Below, one piece after another: positions 24,501 through 36,705 of a DNA stretch of 64,000 nt. Within the stretch, counting starts at the first letter, position 1; each line of letters begins with the position of its first letter. Under the pieces are notes generated by a model that saw only the letters and a list, made by a program, of their open reading frames with translations, did no database searches and was not told the origin of the DNA. Position numbers and translations under genes: made by a program. Origin of the DNA: Anisakis pegreffii (lineage: Eukaryota; Nematoda; Chromadorea; Rhabditida; Anisakidae); the NCBI GenBank assembly GCA_035041965.1, contig JAPYMA010002068.1, positions 36,489 through 100,488 of the forward strand, written 5' to 3'.

Positions 24501-25319
24501 ATTTTAAGAAAATTAGATAATGTTTCATGACGGTTCTAAAGGATGCGATAGTAGCTAGCGAATAGTGAATTGCTTGGCAGTGAATTGATATAGACGAATT
24601 TTTTTAAAGTGATCATAACTGTTCCAATTTATGTGTTAAAAAAGAACGAATGCAAAATCATTAACAGTTTCATGTGATACGAATGTTCTCTGGAAAGTGA
24701 ATTTCTGAAGTGAAAGTGCGATGTACCCTTGAATAATCGGTAGAGGACTTCAGATGGCTTGGGCCAAAACAATGAAGGTTGGTTGTGGTATGCAGAAATG
24801 CTATGATGGCAACATGAAAAAATACATGGTTTCATGCAATTACCAAAAAGCGTAAGTGGCTGATCTCGTTCACAACCATTCAGCTTTCTTGTGAAGCGCC
24901 ATTTGAACGTTGCAATTCAATCAAAATCGTTCCCAGTGAAAGGAGCACTTAGAGTGAGAAAATTAAAAATAAGGAAAGCATTTCAATGATGTAATCACTT
25001 TGGAATACTTTCATTTGTAGTTTTAATGATGTCTGTTATTGCATGATTCCTCGAATGGTGTGAGCAAATAAAGTACTTTCTTGCTAATTTTCTTAGCATT
25101 GACGTTCCTATCGAAAATTTGAACGAGAGGCTGGGCAAAAAAAACTGCTCATTCCTGTGTTTAATAAGCCAATTTTAACGGTGAACCGTAATACACAGAG
25201 GCAACATGATGGGCGATATCGTCTTCTTATATGGTAATGGATGCTCAAAAGACTCAGATTGCAAACTGAAGAAAAATAATAAATGCGATGTGGAAACAAA
25301 GCTTTGTTACAAACCGTGA
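21584..25319 (+). CDS. Secreted CAP (SCP/TAPS, venom-allergen-like) protein, 234 aa
   Basis: Six exons: 21584-21632, 22341-22501, 22858-22996, 23261-23397, 24754-24851 and 25199-25319; phases close exactly to 705 nt. Exon 1 is a signal peptide (MIHAIICLPLLVIPAG). Then come LDEHNKYRSLLAKGQ, YDCNLETIAQNW, the GAGENLYYAG motif, WWDEVKDIY, ALHWSQMAW (CAP1) and YMVSCNYQKAGN (CAP2). The conserved His (HN), Glu (GEN) and His (HW) cluster of CAP folds is present. A short Cys-rich extension (GCSKDSDCK...KCDVETKLCYKP) ends the protein. Parasitic nematodes use such proteins (ASP/VAL) as abundant secreted products, often in host contact; free-living worms also have them. Intron 4 holds a small hAT-like MITE. 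Start is the first ATG before the signal segment. Confidence 0.9.
23087..24998 (+). repeat. Short duplicated block in introns 3 and 5 of the CAP gene
   Basis: Blocks at about 23087-23150 and 24935-24998, same strand, share AGTGAAAGGAGCA, GTGAGAA and CATTTCAATGATGTAAT with spacing nearly preserved. This suggests an old segmental duplication within or around the gene, or two copies of a short unnamed repeat. Confidence 0.5.
24033..24171. mobile_element. hAT-like MITE, 139 bp, in CAP intron 4
   Basis: The element begins TAGTGATGGGATCCGACC and ends CTCGGACTTATCACTA, so the termini are imperfect inverted repeats (TAGTGAT, then TCCGA). It is flanked by GCTTGCAT (24025-24032) and GCTCGCAT (24172-24179), an 8-bp target duplication with one mismatch, as expected for hAT. 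The interior is dense in CCGAC/GTCGG words that can fold on themselves. There is no coding capacity, so it would be a non-autonomous element. Confidence 0.7.
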
Positions 25320-27775
25320 ACAACTGGAAATCAAGTTGAGGTAACTGACTTCCAAACTTGTTACATTTTATCTAGCAAGCATTTTGAGTCATCTGATCAA
25401 TATCATGATTGATTCACATTTAAATCAACGCATTTCAAAAAGTAATATTAGTTTGATGTATCCGTTCCATGTTTTGGTAAAACAAACGCAAAGATATTGT
25501 TCAATCGAAATCGATGCTTTTCAGTATAGTTTAAATCACTTAACATTGCTGTCTCAACTGAACAAACAACAACTCGCATCAACGATCAATCATTTCATTT
25601 CCTTTTTCATTCACCTAACATCAGGATGCAATACAGCTGGAAACATAAAAATAAAAATCATGAGAAGCATTAATTTGTTTTCGATTCCAGTGATTTTTGA
25701 TGAAGTGAACAATTCATTCGGCACAGTGTTTTGTTTTAATTGTTCTTCAGTTTTATTCGTCCATCTATTCTTTGGGAAATAAAATATTGCTTTGGCAGAT
25801 TCAGTGTTCATTGTTGATGTGCTAGTTATAATGTAGTATAAGCAAAACAACAACGAAGCAACAGAACCTCATACGTGAAACAACAAACAAATTATTTAAA
25901 CTTTATCACATTCCCATGTTTCCCACTTATACTCCTCATGCCTCAAAATCTCCCCTCTTATGAGAACAGCCATTTGTCATATGAGTTTACAAGTAAAACA
26001 TGACGCTGTTAATGAGCACCCAATGCATTCGATTAATAGAAACTGCACCTTCACCTGAATCTGTGCTCAAAAAACCGATCTGTTTTCGTTTGTAAACGAA
26101 TTACCGAAAACCGTTGCTACCGCTCCTAATCGATGTCTGTTTCGCAATCGATTATAGCAAACGTCTTGGAGATTGTTGTATCGATATTGCTGAAGTTAAA
26201 CTTTCAATGAAACTTTATCATGGAAAGCTGAATTGTTCGTTACCTGTTATCAGCAATGCATGCGCACAAAGACTGTATATATTAGAGTTATTTATGAAGA
26301 TATTATGATTAAAGAGCAGCGTAGTGGAACAATGAAAGATAGAACACAATTACCAACAATTGCTATGAAGTAGAAGACTGAACTGTGAGTTATTTTCAAT
26401 ATAAATAATTCTTAGAGCACTGCTCTCGGAATTATTCATACTAAAAATAATTCGCACTGAAAACAGTGCATTTATTTGTCATCATTTATTTGATGTTATT
26501 TTCACAGTATCGTCAAAATATTTCGAGTCGCATACATTTCATCAAAGATCAGTGTTCACAGGCATGGCATTTTGCATGTATACCTTATCAAAACGAATTT
26601 ATATTTACTGCATAATATTTTTCGTTTTCACGTCAGTACTGTTAATAATTATGAACAGTACTGATTGGAAGGCATCGCTAGCTTCTTAATGCTCCCAATT
26701 CTGTTCAAATTTCTATGAGCAGCACACTCCGATTAAATTCAGACAATTTGGGAAGTGACAGGAATTTTGGCATATGAAACCACTCGTATGTAATTTTTGC
26801 AAGAATCAGACGAGATGCATGTTAAGGAGGGAACAAAATTGATGTGGCAACCGACAAAATTTTCTTTCGCAGCCCTGAAAGTGAACAGCCTACCGATGAA
26901 CAACGACAATTCAGCTTTCATGCGTTGTTCGGTTGGACCGAAGCTGTAATGTGTTTTTAAAATTCATGTTCCAATATTTCGCACAACGGCAGAACTATAA
27001 TATTTCCAACTCACATACCTAGGTAACACCTAGGATATTGAAACCTACTGAGGTTAATTTTGTCGTGCGGCATGAGTTAGATGGAGTGAAAATTACGAAA
27101 ATGATAAAACTGACTAAATTCTCTTTCATCGCCTCAAGAACACTCAGCTGCTGATAGTTTCCAAGGAATTTCAATTGTTTACTGAACGTGTGCTATTTGT
27201 TTTTTGTGTTTTAAATGCAGTTCAGTAAACAAAAGTTCCGATGATGATTGAAGTTGGGTATTTGCGACCATCGTCATAAAAACTTTCATTATGGTTACTT
27301 TCTCGCGTTTTCTTTCTCTACTTGCTTCCCTGCTGAGATTTTTCAATTTTCATTTCCGTGTGATCTTGCCAAGAGAATGAAAAATTATCTTTGTTTATCA
27401 ATAAATGAAATGGAACTGCTCAATACATGTAAAGCTTCAATATAAAAACTAAAGTCTTACCTCTACGATACGATTGTGATAACATTGATAACTGCCTGAA
27501 AATTAATTTTAAACGGCTAGTGATATTACGGTAGTACTGTAACGATTGAATGCAAATAATCTTGGTTGGGAGTATGGAAACAGAACGGAATAGAGCAATT
27601 TAGAAGCGAACGCATGAAAATAGCTCTGAATTTTGGGGCGCGGAAGAACCTGATAAAAACTGAGAATGTTAAACAGAGCATTTGAAGGAATGGAACAGAA
27701 CGGGACAGTTCATTAAAGGTGTAGGACGCGATATAATAATGATGGCATAGTTAGCCTCTATTTGATTCAATTTGT

Positions 27776-27850
27776 TATAGGCTCAGGCTGAGGCATGTAC
27801 CAAGATAAAAAGATGATTTCCCGTTATGAGCCTCAGCTTAAGCCTAAGCC
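27776..27850. repeat. Degenerate telomere-like motif cluster
   Basis: Contains AGGCTCAGGCTGAGGC and, inverted, GAGCCTCAGCTTAAGCCTAA followed by GCCCAACTGTAA, forming a short hairpin-like arrangement of TTAGGC-related words. A relative with CTAAGGCCAACTGTAA lies near 42940-42961 and another with GAGCCTAACCCAAACCTAAA near 46370-46390. Confidence 0.45.
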
Positions 27851-29304
27851 CAACTGTAATCCATCGCCATATTTCACTCCAGTTATCGTCAGTATATTCG
27901 AATATACTAGTCTGTTCAAATAACAGTATTATCAATTCATCGTTGTTTGATGTCATATGCCTAATTTCAGGGTGTGATGCAGGTGATTCATCTTCGCTTC
28001 GAGTTTTCCATTGTTAAACGTTCAATTGATCAGATTTATTTAACATGCAATAGTCCATCTTTATCAATCAGCTGATTTTTTTACATTGGGATATGAAACG
28101 GTCTTTTACGTCATTCGATATCTGTTTTGGATGTTTTGATTTTGATTTTGGATGATTTAATGCTTAGTATCGATATGATACTTGAAATGATACCATTTGC
28201 TGCTGATAACATGAGACGATAAATTTTATTATTTTTCTTCACCTCGATATTGCACTCTCCATTAACTTAACTTGTTTTGACTCTATGAAGACACATACAC
28301 TAATTTATGGTCTGAAGTAATGCACTACGGTGAACGAGGAATATCGAGGGCCTCGTCCCCAACACTTCATGAAGCCACCGCATTTTCGGGGTCCCCGACT
28401 GCAAAGCTTGTCCTCGACTTTGCCTATTTGTCAGGGATGTGCATAGCTGATATCTATTGTGCCATTGATATCAGAGTTGGGTCGGTAGCCATAGACCGAT
28501 TTTCGCAGACTATTAAATTTCGATGCCAATAACTGAAACTAAAGCCGACTGATCGGTCAATTAACACAAACCGCTCACTAGAAACCATGCGTTTGGCCAA
28601 AATCTGAACTTCAGGAATGTATCTGATTCGAAATTTCATGCAACGTTGGTAACTTCATCCGAGTAGGGAGATGTATGAACTAAGACAATGATCGAACTGT
28701 TTATAAAGTTGTTCGTTATATTATCACGACTGCTCCAAATTTGTACCAAGAAACCATCAGAAAATATCGGTATAGAGACAGCTACGGAGGAGAAGTAATC
28801 AATCTGGCTGGATCGATCAACTGTTTGCAAAAGAGAGAATTTTATTTGTGAAGTATGAAAACACTCACCACAACGCATCCATTGTGACTCTTGGCTCCCT
28901 CAGAAATTTCTATCCCAATAAGTGCTGGTTCTTTCATGGTGAAAATGCTTACGGTATTCCGAAAAAAATTGCGATCCTTAAAATGTCAAAATTTCACTTC
29001 GTGAAGAAGGCAGCGAAAACCTTCCGAAGATATATGCATGCATTTACAAAAGTATGTACATATGGGGTTTCATTGCTTCTCTTGCATACAGTGGCACTGC
29101 AGTAGATCTGGCAAAAATATGTGTTGATGTACGTATGTATCCCTTAAAGAAATTTTGAACTAAGCTTCAGAAGTTTTGGAATTACTTCAAAACGAATCTG
29201 ATGAAAGCATCAAAAAATTCAAATCAAATCAAAAAATTTTGGAAAAACATTCGTAATTTAAAAAAAAACAAGAAGATTCGACAAAAATATTGCAAAAAAA
29301 TCGA

Positions 29305-29405
29305 AATATTTATTTAATCGGCAGTTACAACTCATTACGAGCTTACACCTCTCTATTATCACCAATATCACATTTTTCATTCTTAGGCATTCTTCTTTCT
29401 GCGCG
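29305..29405 (-). repeat. Dispersed repeat, inverted copy
   Basis: The reverse complement of this stretch aligns with 21053-21160 over about 100 bp. Shared words are AGAAAGAAGAATGCC, AATGTGATATTGG, AGAGAGG, CTCGTAATGAGTTG and GATTAAATAAA. Divergence is moderate, so the two copies inserted or duplicated long ago. Confidence 0.6.
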
Positions 29406-31466
29406 AAATCATACTTAAAATTTCAAAAATAACTTGAAATAAAATTGTGAAGGAATTTGAAAAAAAGCTGCAAAAATTTTCGAGAAACTATTTTTCAAAA
29501 AATTTGAAAAAGATTTTAAAAACGTTCGAAAGCTTCATGAAAATTGCGTGGTGACTTCACCGAACATGTTTTTGAAATAATGTTCGAGGAGTTCATGTTC
29601 CATTGAAAGTATCGTAACCCACCATAGTCCAAAAAATGCGACTCGGGGAAATAATATCGCTGCTATGAGAGTAAATTAATGCTGGTGACACTGAACGCTG
29701 AAAGTGTGTAATGATCATTCGCATTTGAATAAATGTGCAATTGACTGAAGATCTCAAGATTGCAAGAAATAACGATCTAAACATTGAGTATTTTATCAGT
29801 TACAGCAAACGTGCATAAATGTTATTTAGAATGTTATCAGTTATTCACAATGCTCGCATAAGACAGTCGCATTCCACAGAAAGGAAATGTCACCCGATCA
29901 AACTGAAGTTTTTCTGTTATCATGACGATTCTCTGATAGTTCGGCTTAAAAAATTTCAAGCATTCACAAATGCAATCAGCTAAGTAAAGAAGGAAAATTC
30001 ATTCTGAGATTTAACATTAACAGTTCCATCGGAACAGCACTTAAGGATCCGTGAAAATTTCGTTGCAACTGCGAACGAAGTGTATTTTGAGGTAAATGCA
30101 TTCAGAGAAATAGCTGGGAGAGGAAGCTTTTGTGATGTTGTGAAAGGCATCTGTGCGGTCAACATTTCGATGCTATCAACGGAATCATCATCGATTTTTT
30201 GCTTGTGGAACTATTTGAGTTACTTAATGGGCGTTCATAGCTGGCAATAACCGTGCTCTAAAGGTTCACTATTGCTGATTTTTATCGCACTTTCGTCGAT
30301 TTGATCAGGCGATTCGACTGGAGGAAATTAATGCCATTAAGATCACGTGATTGGTTTATCAATAGTAAACTGATTTGTTCCCAGACAGCGTCATCTTGCT
30401 AACATATAGCCATTTGCCATCAATCATTATGAAAGTATTATTTGCTTTCAATAGGCGCAACAGAGCACTGATAAAAGTTTTTCGAGGTGTTTAGGGCATA
30501 TGTTTTGCATGAAATCAAGTGTACATTGACAGCTTAGCAATCATTTGATAATCCAACGCAATATAGAAAAAGTTCGTCATAATTCATCATATGGTGCAAA
30601 TGAAGATACAATCATCATTTCTATGCTACATGAAATGAAAAAGGCAACATTGAAATCAACTTCTTTTTTAATTGGCGTCAGTATAAATAGATCAGATTTG
30701 GAAAGAATTACAGATATGCAGATTCTAATTACAACCTGTCTATCAGAATAACGCTTGTAAATATTTCAATGTTCTTATTTGTTACCAACCATTCCGAGGA
30801 AGCACGGATTAAACCAGTATTATCCCATTTCAGTTTCGATGTTTAATTGGTAGTAACGAGTTTGAAGAATCATTTAACCCGATATTTCAATTGAACAACG
30901 AATCATAAATCGTTAATTTAGTCTTTTCAGCCGTGCGTGATGAAATTAACTGCAATAAACCATAGTGCTGCTGCCAACAATTTGATTCTGAGGTTTTGGC
31001 AGTTGCTAATCAGTTGCATTTACTCCTCTATCAGCATTTTGATCATTCTGAGCAATTCACTGATGATTACCCTACTTCACATTATTCCAGTTAGTGTTTC
31101 ATTAACCTGAGAAGTGTAACGCGTACGGAGTTATGCGGTTACAAGTGAATGCATATCACCTCCATTGCAAGAGCCCTGGAAAACATGAATTTGTTCAGCT
31201 GAGGCTTAATCACTACCATGGAATCAACCAGTATCTCAACTAATGCTACCAATCATGCCTGGAATCAAAAATGTCTGAATGAGAATTTTTTACGAGAACC
31301 TTATCAGCGCAATGAAAGGAAGTATTAGGCAGTGAATTCCGAGAAAAATAATGAAAAAATGGATGGATTGAGAGCATTGAAAAGCGCGTCGCATCTGGAA
31401 CATTGTATTAGCGGATGATCTATAGCAGAGTTATACTGATGATCTATCTGCTCTTTAGGAACAACG

Positions 31467-34452
31467 ATGGAAATGTATTTATTTCTGGTAGTTTATCTAA
31501 TTTCACACGGTATAAATGCTCTTCAATGTGGGTTTGGTTACACGGGAAGTGGTTCATTTAATGCTTCTGCGCATGGATTACCTCCCACAGGAATTTATCC
31601 GAAGACCTGCGGTGCGTCCGCAAAACATTGTGCATCCGCCACTGTTGGAGGCAGGTTTTCTCAGTTTTGTGTATCAGTTGAAATTCATTTCTGTTCTACC
31701 ATTCATAAACGCAGCCATTATTTGTTGTCGTGCAATCGTCAAATAGGGAGGGGGGAGAAAAGGGTTGAATTTAGTGCTGAAGCAAAATATATTCAAAATT
31801 TGACAGATGGTGAAGGTTTTCAAACCAGACCTGGTTTTTCTTTTTGTCATAACCAAGGTAAAGTTTTACGCGTTCGAAGTCGGCTGGTCACTGGATCCAT
31901 TCAAACCAGCCGGTATCTGAAACAATGATGTTTTCGAAGTTGCGAACAGTCGATCGTACCTGACTATAATGGTCTGGCCAAAAGAAATACGTAGGTGATG
32001 GAGTTGAGAAATAGCAAATTTTTTTCGTAGTCACGAATGGAACACTCGGTTTTGTGAGGCTGAAATTTGGGCGCACTTAAGAGTTGCAAGACCTGTTTGT
32101 TCATCGGTGAGCACCAACGGACGTGAACACTGGCGCTCAGATCAATTAGTGGTCACCGAGCAGGGTCCTTCAGCTCATGGGTGATGATCACCGAAATTTG
32201 ATTTTCCAAGGCTACCGAGCGAATAAACTCTTTTGCTTTAGGTCGGTGACCACTGGTCAAAATCCGAAGAATATCGTGTTTCGGTGGCCACCAACCTAAC
32301 TCTAGCTGGGATGCTCTTCGAGTATCTGAAATGGATACAATTAACCTTAAACCGCACTTTAGTTCCTTCGTTCTCGACTGCGTAAGATATTCACCAGGAA
32401 CTGCAGTAAGATTCATCCAAAACAGTTTATGACAATGTTGATGATTGCATGAAAAATCTTGTTATCCTTCACGAAGGCTTCCAACATTACAATGGAAAAG
32501 CAACAAGCAACACAAGAACACCAATGATACGGCAATGTAGTGGATAGGAGAAAGAAGAAGCATCTTGCAAGATGAAAAATACACTAAAATCATAGTTTTT
32601 GATAGTAAAACTAACCCGAGAAGTTTTGACATTTAATTGAACCAGTGTCAGAGGGCTTTTTCTAGCTTTGATGTTCCCTTCCTACCGGTGAATCGGCCAA
32701 AGTGCTTTGAGGAAACACCAAGTTGATCGTGCCTATTCCATTCATTTATTGCAACTAAACTGAAGCAACTGCGACAAACGATAATTTCATTTTTTAGATT
32801 GGTTTCGTAATTTGAATTTCTTATTTTGCGACGACGACGAAAGTTTCATGGGTCAGTTTCTTCCAAATAAACCATTTTGTAAGGTAAGTGTTCAATCAAT
32901 TTGTACAGCGTATCTGGCTTGATGTTGGAGCTTTTCACCAACTTTCATTTGCTTTTGTTGATGATGGTTCATTATTTGTTTTAATTATCTTACATTTCAG
33001 GGAGATGCAAGCTATAACACTGAGATGATAAATCCTGGATTTTCGGATTACGGAAACATTACTAAGGGTCACTTCAAATGTTGCTCATCTGATCTGTGTA
33101 ACTGCGCGAAGTTCAACAAATTTTCCGCCATTTACTGCTACGGTATTGAACCGCCTAAAACAACCACAGCTGCCCCGCTAACAAAAACGACGCCTGCATC
33201 TTCATCGCGCACTTCGATTGGAACTATTTTACTGTCTACGAATCGGTCACCCACTTCGGCGTCGACACGACTATCTCAGGTTCCATCATCTACACTTGCA
33301 TCAACTCGAAAACCAGTGACTTCAACCTCAGTTTCACCTGCTCGATCCACATCTCAGGTTCCATCATCTACACTTGCATCAACTCGAAAACCAGTGACTT
33401 CAACCTCAGCCTCACCTGCTCGATCCACATCTCAGGTTCCATCATCTACACTTGCATCAACTCGAAAACCAGTGACTTCAACCTCAGCCTCACCTGCTCG
33501 ATCCACATCTCAGGTTCCATCATCTACACTTGCATCAACTCGAAAACCAGTGACTTCAACCTCAGCCTCACCTGCTCGATCCACATCTCAGGTTCCATCA
33601 TCTACACTTGCATCAACTCGAAAACCAGTGACTTCAACCTCAGCCTCACCTGCTCGATCCACATCTCAGGTTCCATCATCTACACTTGCATCAACTCGAA
33701 AACCAGTGACTTCAACCTCAGCCTCACCTGCTCGATCCACATCTCAGGTTCCATCATCTACACTTGCATCAACTCGAAAACCAGTGACTTCAACCTCAGC
33801 CTCACCTGCTCGATCCACATCTCAGGTTCCATCATCTACACTTGCATCAACTCGAAAACCAGTGACTTCAACCTCAGCCTCACCTGCTCGATCCACATCT
33901 CAGGTTCCATCATCTACACTTGCATCAACTCGAAAACCAGTGACTTCAACCTCAGCCTCACCTGCTCGATCCACATCTCAGGTTCCATCATCTACACTTG
34001 CATCAACTCGAAAACCAGTGACTTCAACCTCAGCTTCACCTGCTCGATCCACATCTCAGGTTCTATCATCTACACTTGCATCAACTCAAAAACCAGTGGC
34101 TTCAACCTCAGCTTCACCTGCTCGATCCACATCTCAGGGTCCATCATCTACACTCGCATCAACTCACAAACCAGTGACTTCAACTCCAGCTTCGCCTGCT
34201 CGATCAACGCATCAAGTGTCCTCCCCCAAGATAACAACCCGCAATGAACCAACAATTCCTTCTTCAATTGATCCTCATGAATCAACCAGTTTTCCATCAA
34301 CAGATTACCCATTCTCAAGTTCTCAGACTAATATACCTTCGAATCCAACATCACCCAAAACAGAAAGTGTTACCTCAAAGGCATTCAAATCTGATTTACG
34401 TTACAATTCGCTGTTTTTGATAATGTTTATTTCTGCATATCTAAGATTCTAA
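31467..34452 (+). CDS. Secreted Ly6-like Cys-rich domain on a repetitive mucin stalk (579 aa)
   Basis: Three exons: 31467-31668, 32798-32883 and 33001-34452; the model closes to 1740 nt. Residues 1-18 are a signal peptide (MEMYLFLVVYLISHGINA). The Cys-rich module runs LQCGFGYTGSGSFN, YPKTCGASAKHC, FLFCDDDESF, PNKPFCKG and closes with FKCCSSDLCNC, the CC-x4-CN signature of Ly6-type folds. Then comes a Thr/Ser/Pro-rich stalk with twelve 26-residue repeats (33274-34209) and a further Ser/Thr/Pro region. A hydrophobic C terminus (NSLFLIMFISAYLRF) suggests GPI anchoring. The product should be a heavily O-glycosylated surface protein displaying a small Cys-rich head; the partner is unknown. AATAAA lies at 34488-34493. 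The neighbour at 36706 is a paralogue with identical exon layout, so this is a tandem duplication. Confidence 0.85.
33274..34209 (+). repeat. Coding minisatellite: 12 copies of a 78-bp (26-aa) unit
   Basis: Each unit begins SQVPSSTLASTRKPV and ends STSASPARST. Units start every 78 bp from 33274 to 34132. Copies 2-10 are almost identical at the DNA level, copy 1 differs by a Val, and copies 11-12 are diverged (for example QVLSS, TQKPVA, QGPSS, THKPV), after which the repeat fades. This pattern indicates recent expansion of the central block and likely length polymorphism. Confidence 0.97.
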
Positions 34453-34879
34453 TTTCCTACGTAATATATCATAATTGTGTTGGGTTCAATAAATGCTGAT
34501 AATCTATAAAATTTATGCAAAGCGCAATGAAGCTAGTGAATAATATGAATATGTGTTTAAAGAATAAAGATTTTCTTATCATTTATAAGCAATGTGAGCC
34601 TCAAAATCACCAAATAAATGCAGCAGATCCACAACGTTTGTTGCGATGAATCGCCAGTTTTGCTGATCGTTCTATCAATACGCTTTTCATTAACTATGGC
34701 TGACAATTATGTAAAAAATATGACTTCCATCTGTTCTGTCTCCTGCTGTCTGTGTAGGTATGGTATTCGCCAACAAGAAAGCGTCGTCTTTTGAAACGGT
34801 TGATATTTTCATCAATTAGTGTCGAAGTGTTTGCTTATTAATACCTAATAGGTGGATGACTGAAAAATAAAATTCACTG

Positions 34880-34948
<69 letters not shown>

Positions 34949-36705
34949 TTATTTATTTATTTATTATTTTTATATATATCGTCATTATCAGCAATATTCT
35001 TCGATGTAAGAGTATAGTCATTGATGAGGACGGAAATCTGTTGCGCATATTTGCTAATCAAACACGGCACTCTTGCATGCCGAGGAGGATGTCCATGTCA
35101 TACCACATTCTTTACGCCTTTAATTTGTTCTCCGTTTCATTGGCAAATCTGCATCAAAATAATTTGTGGATGGGTGAAGAGAGGATGAAGTCGGTAGCAT
35201 TCTCATTCGTTAAATACACAAATGCTCCAAAGTCGAGGGTGGAGCAAAAATATATTTGATCACGTGATTGTTTGAAGCTTCTGAGAGTGAGATAAGAAAA
35301 AGGCCATTCAGGTTATGGAATTGATCACTGTTCATAATTATATCAAGATAGTTTTCCACCTTAAAGGTATTCCTCATAAGTTTCATTCGTATATATATGA
35401 TCGCCCTCGGTGTAAGCCATCAGTTTTTACTATCATATTCAACTGTTAATGCTCTTGTCCTCAAAAACGTTGGCAAAGAGCCTTAAACGTTCTCTTGTTC
35501 AATTCGCCATTGGTCTGACATCGTACTATCACATACAATGTCGTTTGTGGTGATAAACTCCCGTATTGTAATTTTTTTCAGTTGTTTATGCTTGATAGAA
35601 ACTTCTTTAAAAAGCTAACTGGGATCACCATTTTAATATAACTGAGGAATAAGCAATATCAAAACATCTACGATGCGATCAGTGCACACAATTATGCAGC
35701 CTTATTTCAAAGTAACATTAATTTAAGCCAGTTCTCTCATAGATCATGAACAGCTCCTTCGGAACGAGGAATAGAGATGATCTGAGGATGTCAAAAGGTA
35801 TTTCAACACAGTTCAATATAGTTTCCAAAGCGCTTGTTTGAACACAAGTATACGGTTCCATTAATATCACTGACGGCTTATTGATACTGGATTTCTTGAT
35901 TATCGAATTAGTTTTTTGTCTCGATCCGATGAGTACCATATTGAGGATGTATTGCTGATTGAGTAAATGACGACCTGTTCAGCAATCAAGTAGCGTAAGA
36001 GCGTGAGAACCATTGATTTAAAGGAATCTTTTCAGTAAATACATCAAACTGGTAGCGCTAGCGATACCCTTTTAGAAAACGTTTTGAATACAAGTTTAGT
36101 AACTTGAGTCAGTTGCAGAAATGAGCACCTCGCAGCCTACGAAGGATTCCATGCAAGTCTTTCGAATTACCTGCCGAATTTTCTCACAATAATAAGGTCG
36201 AATCAGTTTTTGTTCTTTTCGATACAGATAACAGAAAGCAATGAGCGTCTTATTTTCTTGTGAAAATTCATGAGCAGTCATTTGGAATATTCGCTTTTAT
36301 AGCATTCCAGACTGTTTCATGTCAAGGCACATCTCATACAATCCGCTCATCAAGACTTATTGTGTGCCCGGATTTATTGCATGCTTTCAAACGTGAATCG
36401 ATGACCAATTTGAGCGTCTTTCCTGAAAATCATCCTTGATCGTTTACTATATTGTCACTTCGAAACGTTCCATTTGCTTCAAGTTTTAATCTAATGTAAT
36501 GGTACTGGAAAATGATTGGAAGAATGCAAAAGTGAGAACGATTGACTGGAAAATGCGACGTGGGAGAGGTGACAATGGCTTAAAACACCAGCAGTTGTGC
36601 AATGAATAAAATCGCGCACTTCAAGTTTCAGCGGGCATCAGAAGGAAGCGAACGTGCTAATGAATTATAATCTCCGTTTCAGGATCACAGCAATCAACCA
36701 CTGAA
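34453..36705. other. Spacer between the two Ly6-mucin paralogues
   Basis: Contains the second TA microsatellite with an adjoining TTTA tract (34882-34966). Two minus-strand ORFs, 35718-35939 and 36096-36281, have tolerable codon usage but no start-to-splice logic or domain I recognise. No gene is called. Confidence 0.45.
34882..34966. repeat. (TA)n microsatellite followed by (TTTA)n
   Basis: A TA run to about 34943 passes directly into five or so TTTA units. Confidence 0.97.

Larger units (their letters stand above)
25320..31466. other. Gene-poor 6 kb stretch
   Basis: No exon set with consistent phase or known motif was found. ORFs such as plus 25384-25782 (132 codons) and plus 28848-29105 lack domains. 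The stretch contains a telomere-like degenerate motif (27776-27850), a GTTCTGTTCC-type repeat relic (27575-27715), and an inverted dispersed repeat copy (29305-29405), each noted separately. The last ~500 bp presumably include the promoter of the Ly6-mucin gene. Confidence 0.45.

Noticed and set aside
25384..25782. 132-codon plus-strand ORF
   Set aside because: Low-complexity Ser/Leu/Phe sequence, no motif, open on the opposite strand too.
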